A DNA stretch of 64,000 bases, taken from positions 2,170,001 through 2,234,000 of the forward strand of contig NZ_JBDOIO010000003.1 in assembly GCF_039831995.1 (NCBI RefSeq), written 5' to 3'. The position numbers and the translations under genes were made by a program. Each line of letters begins with the position of its first letter. The first letter of the stretch is position 1. Positions 60,542-64,000 of the stretch are shown here, one piece after another. The stretch is from Paenibacillus pabuli. GTDB lineage: Bacteria > Bacillota > Bacilli > Paenibacillales > Paenibacillaceae. The notes beneath the pieces were generated by a model. The model made no database searches, was not told where the DNA came from, and worked only from the letters and a program-made list of their open reading frames with translations.

Positions 60542-60843
60542 GCGTTGCACCGTATGTTTGGTTGCCATGCATAGAGACACCTCTGTCCAATAGACGGTGT
60601 ACTTGTGCATAACTTATAACCCTTTAAGCAAACGTAAGATAACGACAAGTGAATAAGTGTAACGATGTTGTATTTGTTATATCCAATTTTGTTCAAAATT
60701 CAATGCATACGGCTGTGTGTCAGGAGTACCTGGCTCTGTTTGCCCGCATCATTTAATGTTCCTTCCAAATACAGATCATTCTATTTTCGGGAAATAAGCC
60801 TGTCTTCTGTGGCCAGCCCTCAATTTAAGGAGGCATACTATCC
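60542..60843. other. 302-base gap upstream of khtT
   Basis: AT-rich sequence with no open frame preceded by a ribosome binding site. GACACC/GGTGTA-type short repeats near 60575-60600 are too weak to call. I looked for a cyclic-di-AMP (ydaO-type) or potassium-linked riboswitch signature and did not find one. Confidence 0.35.
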
Positions 60844-61338
60844 ATGGATGTACGTGAAACAGATTTGCCGGGAATCGGCAAGAAATTTCAGGTTGAAACG
60901 AGCAGTGGAGATAAAATTATCATCATTATTCATGATGACGGACGGCGTGAAATGTACCATTTTGAATACGACGATCCAGATCAAAGCATCTCCATGATTA
61001 CGCTCGATGATTATGAAGCCAGACAAATTGCCGCTATCGTTGGCGGATTGACCTATAAGCCGAAACAGCTTGAAAACATTGAAGTTACTTTTGACGATCT
61101 GATTATCGAATGGTACAAAATCGAATCCTCCTATGGATGCATCGGCAAGTCCATTGGTGAACTGGACGTACGTCAAAACTCTGGGGCAACGGTTATAGCC
61201 GTTGTAGAGAAAAACCACAAAAAACATATCAGCCCCGGTCCTGAGGTCGTGATTACTGCAGAGTCTACAGTTGTTGCCGTTGGCGAACGCAATCAGCAGA
61301 AACTCTTCAAATCCCTCCTCCTGACCGGAAGGGGGTGA
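60844..61338 (+). CDS. khtT: KhtT-like regulatory subunit (RCK_C/TrkA-C domain) of a K+/H+ antiporter
   Basis: 164 residues. The N-terminal part ([14 protein letters not shown]) matches KhtT/YhaT. The C-terminal half is a TrkA-C domain ([20 protein letters not shown] and [10 protein letters not shown]). It binds a nucleotide such as cyclic-di-AMP in Bacillus KhtT and gates the membrane subunit. AAGGAGG lies ten bases before the ATG. It is followed by the antiporter gene after four bases. Confidence 0.92.
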   Translation: MDVRETDLPGIGKKFQVETSSGDKIIIIIHDDGRREMYHFEYDDPDQSISMITLDDYEARQIAAIVGGLTYKPKQLENIEVTFDDLIIEWYKIESSYGCIGKSIGELDVRQNSGATVIAVVEKNHKKHISPGPEVVITAESTVVAVGERNQQKLFKSLLLTGRG

Positions 61339-61342
61339 GTCG

Positions 61343-62581
61343 ATGGATCATCTGATTTTTGAAGTTGGTCTGGCACTCGTTCTCATTGCTGCCGCTGGCC
61401 TCTTGTCTGCCAAATTACGTTTTTCGGTCGTCCCGTTTTACATTCTGATCGGGATGGCCGTAGGTCCACATGCCATGAAAATATGGCATCTGGACTTCCG
61501 TTTTATCGAAAGCCAGCCCTTCATCGAATTTATGGGCCGGATCGGTATCCTGTTCCTGCTCTTCTATCTCGGATTGGAGTTCTCGGTTGGACGTCTAATC
61601 AAATCGGGTAAATCGATTGCCGTGGGCGGTTCGATCTATATCGCGATTAACTTCACACTTGGATTAATTTTCGGATTTGCATCGAATTTCCCACCTGCTG
61701 AGGCACTTGTTATTGCAGGGATCACCACCATTTCCTCCAGTGCCATCGTGGCCAAGGTGTTAGTGGATCTGAAACGTACAGCCAATCCGGAAACGGAAAT
61801 GATTCTCGGGATAATCATGTTTGAAGACGTGTTCCTGGCTGTCTACATCTCCATCCTATCCGGATTGGTGCTCAGTGACTCATCCTCTATCGGAGGTGTC
61901 ATCGTATCCGCGCTTATTGCGCTTGGATTCATGCTCATTGTCATCATACTGGGTCGCAAAGCGACACCACTGCTCAACAAGTTGCTCAAAATACGCTCCA
62001 ATGAATTGTTCTCACTTGTGATTTTCGGTGCATTGTTCCTGGTCGCCGGATTCTCCGAAACCATTCACGTAGCTGAGGCCATTGGTGCATTGCTCGTTGG
62101 TCTGGTCCTGGCGGAGACAGAACATGCCAAACGGATTGAACATCTGATCCTGCCATTCCGTGACTTCTTCGGAGCCATCTTCTTCTTCAGCTTCGGATTG
62201 TCCATCGACCCTCTGTCCCTTGGCGGAGAAGCCGTATGGCTGGCTTTGATTGCTGTTGTCATTACACTATTCGGTAACTTCCTGGCAGGCATGCTGGCCG
62301 GACGCAGTGCGGGACTGTCTCCAAAAGCTTCTGCTAATATTGGTTTAACCATTGTATCCCGCGGTGAATTTTCAATCATCATGGCCAACATGGGTAAAGC
62401 CGGTGGACTTCTGCCGCTTCTCCAACCGTTTGCCGCACTGTATGTACTGATTCTGGCTATTCTTGGACCACTACTGACCAAAGAGTCCAAACATGTGTTT
62501 AGAATTTTGGATAAAATATTCAAGTTCAAAGATCCTCGGAAAAAGAAAGAGGAACCAAAGGTTTTGCAGAAAGAAGGATAA
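61343..62581 (+). CDS. khtU: KhtU-like CPA2 K+/H+ antiporter
   Basis: 412 residues with about twelve membrane helices and no soluble C-terminal nucleotide-binding domain, which is why KhtT is separate. CPA2 marks include F-L-L-F-Y-L-G-L-E-F-S-V, G-I-T-T-I-S-S-S-A-I-V-A-K-V-L and G-A-L-L-V-G-L-V-L-A-E-T. It exports potassium in exchange for protons, helping with alkaline or high-potassium stress. A GGAAGGGGGTG sequence at the end of khtT provides the ribosome binding site. The pair forms an operon, with the YitT-family gene about 110 bases further on. Confidence 0.93.
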   Translation: MDHLIFEVGLALVLIAAAGLLSAKLRFSVVPFYILIGMAVGPHAMKIWHLDFRFIESQPFIEFMGRIGILFLLFYLGLEFSVGRLIKSGKSIAVGGSIYIAINFTLGLIFGFASNFPPAEALVIAGITTISSSAIVAKVLVDLKRTANPETEMILGIIMFEDVFLAVYISILSGLVLSDSSSIGGVIVSALIALGFMLIVIILGRKATPLLNKLLKIRSNELFSLVIFGALFLVAGFSETIHVAEAIGALLVGLVLAETEHAKRIEHLILPFRDFFGAIFFFSFGLSIDPLSLGGEAVWLALIAVVITLFGNFLAGMLAGRSAGLSPKASANIGLTIVSRGEFSIIMANMGKAGGLLPLLQPFAALYVLILAILGPLLTKESKHVFRILDKIFKFKDPRKKKEEPKVLQKEG

Positions 62582-62691
62582 AAACCCCTGTCTGTTCAAA
62601 AACAGGCACGGGATCGAAACCGCGGCTCTTCGCCGATCTTTCTGTGAACACCCAGGGAGAATGGCTCCAGCCGCACCAAGGAGGATGACCT

Positions 62692-63597
62692 ATGAAAGCA
62701 CCTCTGATATCGGCTAATCCGGTGCCACAAACCGCCAAGACCAGAATATCATCCACGCGCCGCTTCCTGAATTTTATGCTGGTAATCGTAGGTGGAATTC
62801 TCGCCTCCGTGGGACTTGAATTATTCCTGCATCCCAATAAGATTATTATTGGAGGCATTACAGGCATATCTTCTCTGTTCGCCCATTGGACCGAGATGAG
62901 GATTGGATTGTTCCTATTTCTATTCAATGTTCCGTTTATATTTTTATCCTACAGGCTGGTGCAAAAGAAATTCGTATTGGTTACAGTACTGGGTCTGGTT
63001 GTCTTTTCGATCGGTGCCATCGTGCTTCATCCTATGCCGCCGCTGGTTGAACACCCACTAGCTGCCGCCATGTTTGGCGGATTATGTCTGGGTGTTGGAA
63101 TCGGACTTGTGGTGCGGTATGGCGGGACACTGGATACGCTGGAAATCGGTGATCCGTCCTCCCGGCCACCTGAACGGGTATTTAGCGGGAAACGGATGCT
63201 TATCGAAAAAATAATCATGCTGCTCAACTTGCTGATTCTGACAGCTGCAGGTGTTGTCTTTGGTTGGGATCAAGCGATGTACTCTGTGATTGCCTATCTT
63301 ATTGCATATGAAATGGTATATATTGCATTCCGTGGATTCACATCCACTCGCAAATTGTACATTTTGACTACCCAAAGCTCGCAGGTTGAAAAAGCCGTTC
63401 GCAAACGTCTGCGACGGGAACCTGGATCTCCTGTGCCATCATCTGAACTTGCTTCTTCCGTTCCTGCTGAAGGATGGATTCATAATATCCCGGGGGCATT
63501 GTACTATGAAGTTCATTTTCTGGAGATGGTGTGGTTGAAATCCATTGTGCGCCATATAGATCCGCACGCTGGAATTGTCACCTACTCGGAGAAATGA
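62692..63597 (+). CDS. YitT-family membrane protein (DUF161/DUF2179)
   Basis: 301 residues: five or six membrane helices in the first 200 residues (G-G-I-L-A-S-V-G-L-E-L-F-L-H-P-N-K-I-I-I-G-G-I-T-G-I-S is the family start) and a C-terminal DUF2179 soluble domain (R-K-L-Y-I-L-T-T-Q). The molecular function of the family is not established. AAGGAGG lies before the ATG. The 110 bases after khtU hold a small hairpin but no clear terminator, so co-transcription is possible. Confidence 0.9.
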   Translation: MKAPLISANPVPQTAKTRISSTRRFLNFMLVIVGGILASVGLELFLHPNKIIIGGITGISSLFAHWTEMRIGLFLFLFNVPFIFLSYRLVQKKFVLVTVLGLVVFSIGAIVLHPMPPLVEHPLAAAMFGGLCLGVGIGLVVRYGGTLDTLEIGDPSSRPPERVFSGKRMLIEKIIMLLNLLILTAAGVVFGWDQAMYSVIAYLIAYEMVYIAFRGFTSTRKLYILTTQSSQVEKAVRKRLRREPGSPVPSSELASSVPAEGWIHNIPGALYYEVHFLEMVWLKSIVRHIDPHAGIVTYSEK

Positions 63598-63616
63598 CTA
63601 CCACGCCTTGAACCAA

Positions 63617-63676
63617 AAAAAACTCTCTCTAAACGCAGTGATTAAGATATCACTTCAGCTTAGAGAGAGTTTTTTA
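63617..63676. terminator. Bidirectional terminator
   Basis: AAACTCTCTCTAA (63620-63632) pairs with TTAGAGAGAGTTT (63660-63672), with an inner AGTGAT/ATCACT stem, between convergent genes. Confidence 0.92.
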
Positions 63677-63712
63677 TGCTTGAATTCCTGTTTGCTCTCA
63701 ACTTCGATATGT

Positions 63713-64000
63713 TTACAGTTCAACTATAGCTTTTATGACATGTGTATCTGGCAGCAACCACTTGTCCATGGAGGAAGGCAGCTGAGTTAAATGTTCCCGA
63801 TGGGTAATATAGCCATCCATGCTGAGCTCCTTCTGCCGTAAGGTCGATATAACGTGCTCAAAATCCGCACGCGTTGCATTGCGGCTGCCCAGTATGCTCA
63901 TCTCCCGTTTATGAAATTCAGGATCATGAAACGTAATATCAGCTTTGACCAAACCTACATAAATCAATTGTCCTCCATGAGCTACATATCGAATGGCCTC
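63713..64000 (-). CDS. Zinc-dependent alcohol/polyol dehydrogenase (MDR family), C-terminal fragment
   Basis: The frame stays open to the end of the window and reads EAIRYVAHGGQLIYVGLVK at its upstream edge. The visible 95 residues cover the end of the Rossmann domain and the C-terminal catalytic-domain return: E-F-H-K-R-E-M-S-I-L-G-S-R-N-A-T-R-A-D-F, typical of RspB/threonine-dehydrogenase-like zinc MDR enzymes. The substrate cannot be told without the N-terminal zinc-binding part, which lies beyond the window. Confidence 0.8.
   Translation of the reverse strand, partial: EAIRYVAHGGQLIYVGLVKADITFHDPEFHKREMSILGSRNATRADFEHVISTLRQKELSMDGYITHREHLTQLPSSMDKWLLPDTHVIKAIVEL

Noticed and set aside
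62582..62691. Possible riboswitch between khtU and the YitT-family gene
   Set aside because: A short GATCG/CGATC hairpin and GC-rich stretches are present, but they match no riboswitch consensus I can recall. Probably an ordinary leader.
1..64000. CRISPR arrays, insertion sequences, tRNA or rRNA genes
   Set aside because: No regularly spaced direct repeats, transposase-like frames, or tRNA/rRNA signature sequences were seen on reading through both strands. A dedicated scan could still find a degenerate element.

Overview
The window looks like chromosome of a Paenibacillus-type spore former (Firmicutes, Bacillales). Sporulation genes are spread along it (yhbH-spoVR, prkA, a gamma-type SASP, a ytxC-like gene). 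It also has Bacillus-style GGAGG ribosome binding sites, a T-box in front of thrS, LiaFSR and KhtTU systems, and a paeninodin-like lasso peptide cluster. No rRNA, tRNA, CRISPR array, insertion sequence or phage gene was seen. Family names rest on recognised motifs and neighbourhood, not on a database search.

Region by region. 1-2.5 kb: end of a DegV-family gene, a PdaA-like polysaccharide deacetylase, a small zinc-ribbon protein and a lone APS kinase (cysC). 2.5-10.9 kb: a one-strand operon of eight genes for a class II lasso peptide. Its order is sulfotransferase, cyclase (C), 43-aa precursor (A), HPr-kinase-like kinase (K), PqqD-like B1, protease B2, nucleotidyltransferase, ABC exporter (D). 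11-28 kb: an MFS transporter, yhbH-spoVR, a MHYT-PAS-GGDEF-EAL gene cut by one in-frame stop, a LacI regulator, a HemAT-like sensor, prkA, a DUF2161-like gene, an azoreductase, an aminotransferase, a ComA-like orphan regulator and a phosphodiester glycosidase pair. 28.7-41.7 kb: a carbohydrate locus (esterase, two CUT1 permeases, lipoprotein binding protein, GH3, long GH94 phosphorylase, LacI regulator) that resembles the Listeria 1,2-beta-glucan utilisation cluster. It has LacI-type palindromes at its promoter and a divergent serine hydrolase. 41.8-48.3 kb: an AbrB-like regulator, trmL, serC, a GSI-beta type glnA, DAHP synthase and ispH. 48.3-55.6 kb: an envelope-stress block (histidine kinase and response regulator beside an HtrA protease, then liaF-liaS-liaR) and an SASP gene. 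55.7-64 kb: a 3D-domain protein, thrS with T-box, ytxC-like, a small membrane protein, khtT-khtU, a YitT-family protein and the end of a zinc alcohol dehydrogenase.

The most interesting system is the lasso operon. The precursor has a WxxPxLxxL leader, a predicted Ala1-Asp9 ring and an acidic tail ending in a tyrosine-containing DLYDPTS. Three possible tailoring enzymes sit in the same operon, and a cysC gene that could supply PAPS lies just beyond its end. Two regulatory structures frame the operon: a perfect palindrome inside its promoter spacer, and a terminator/antiterminator pair between the precursor and the kinase.
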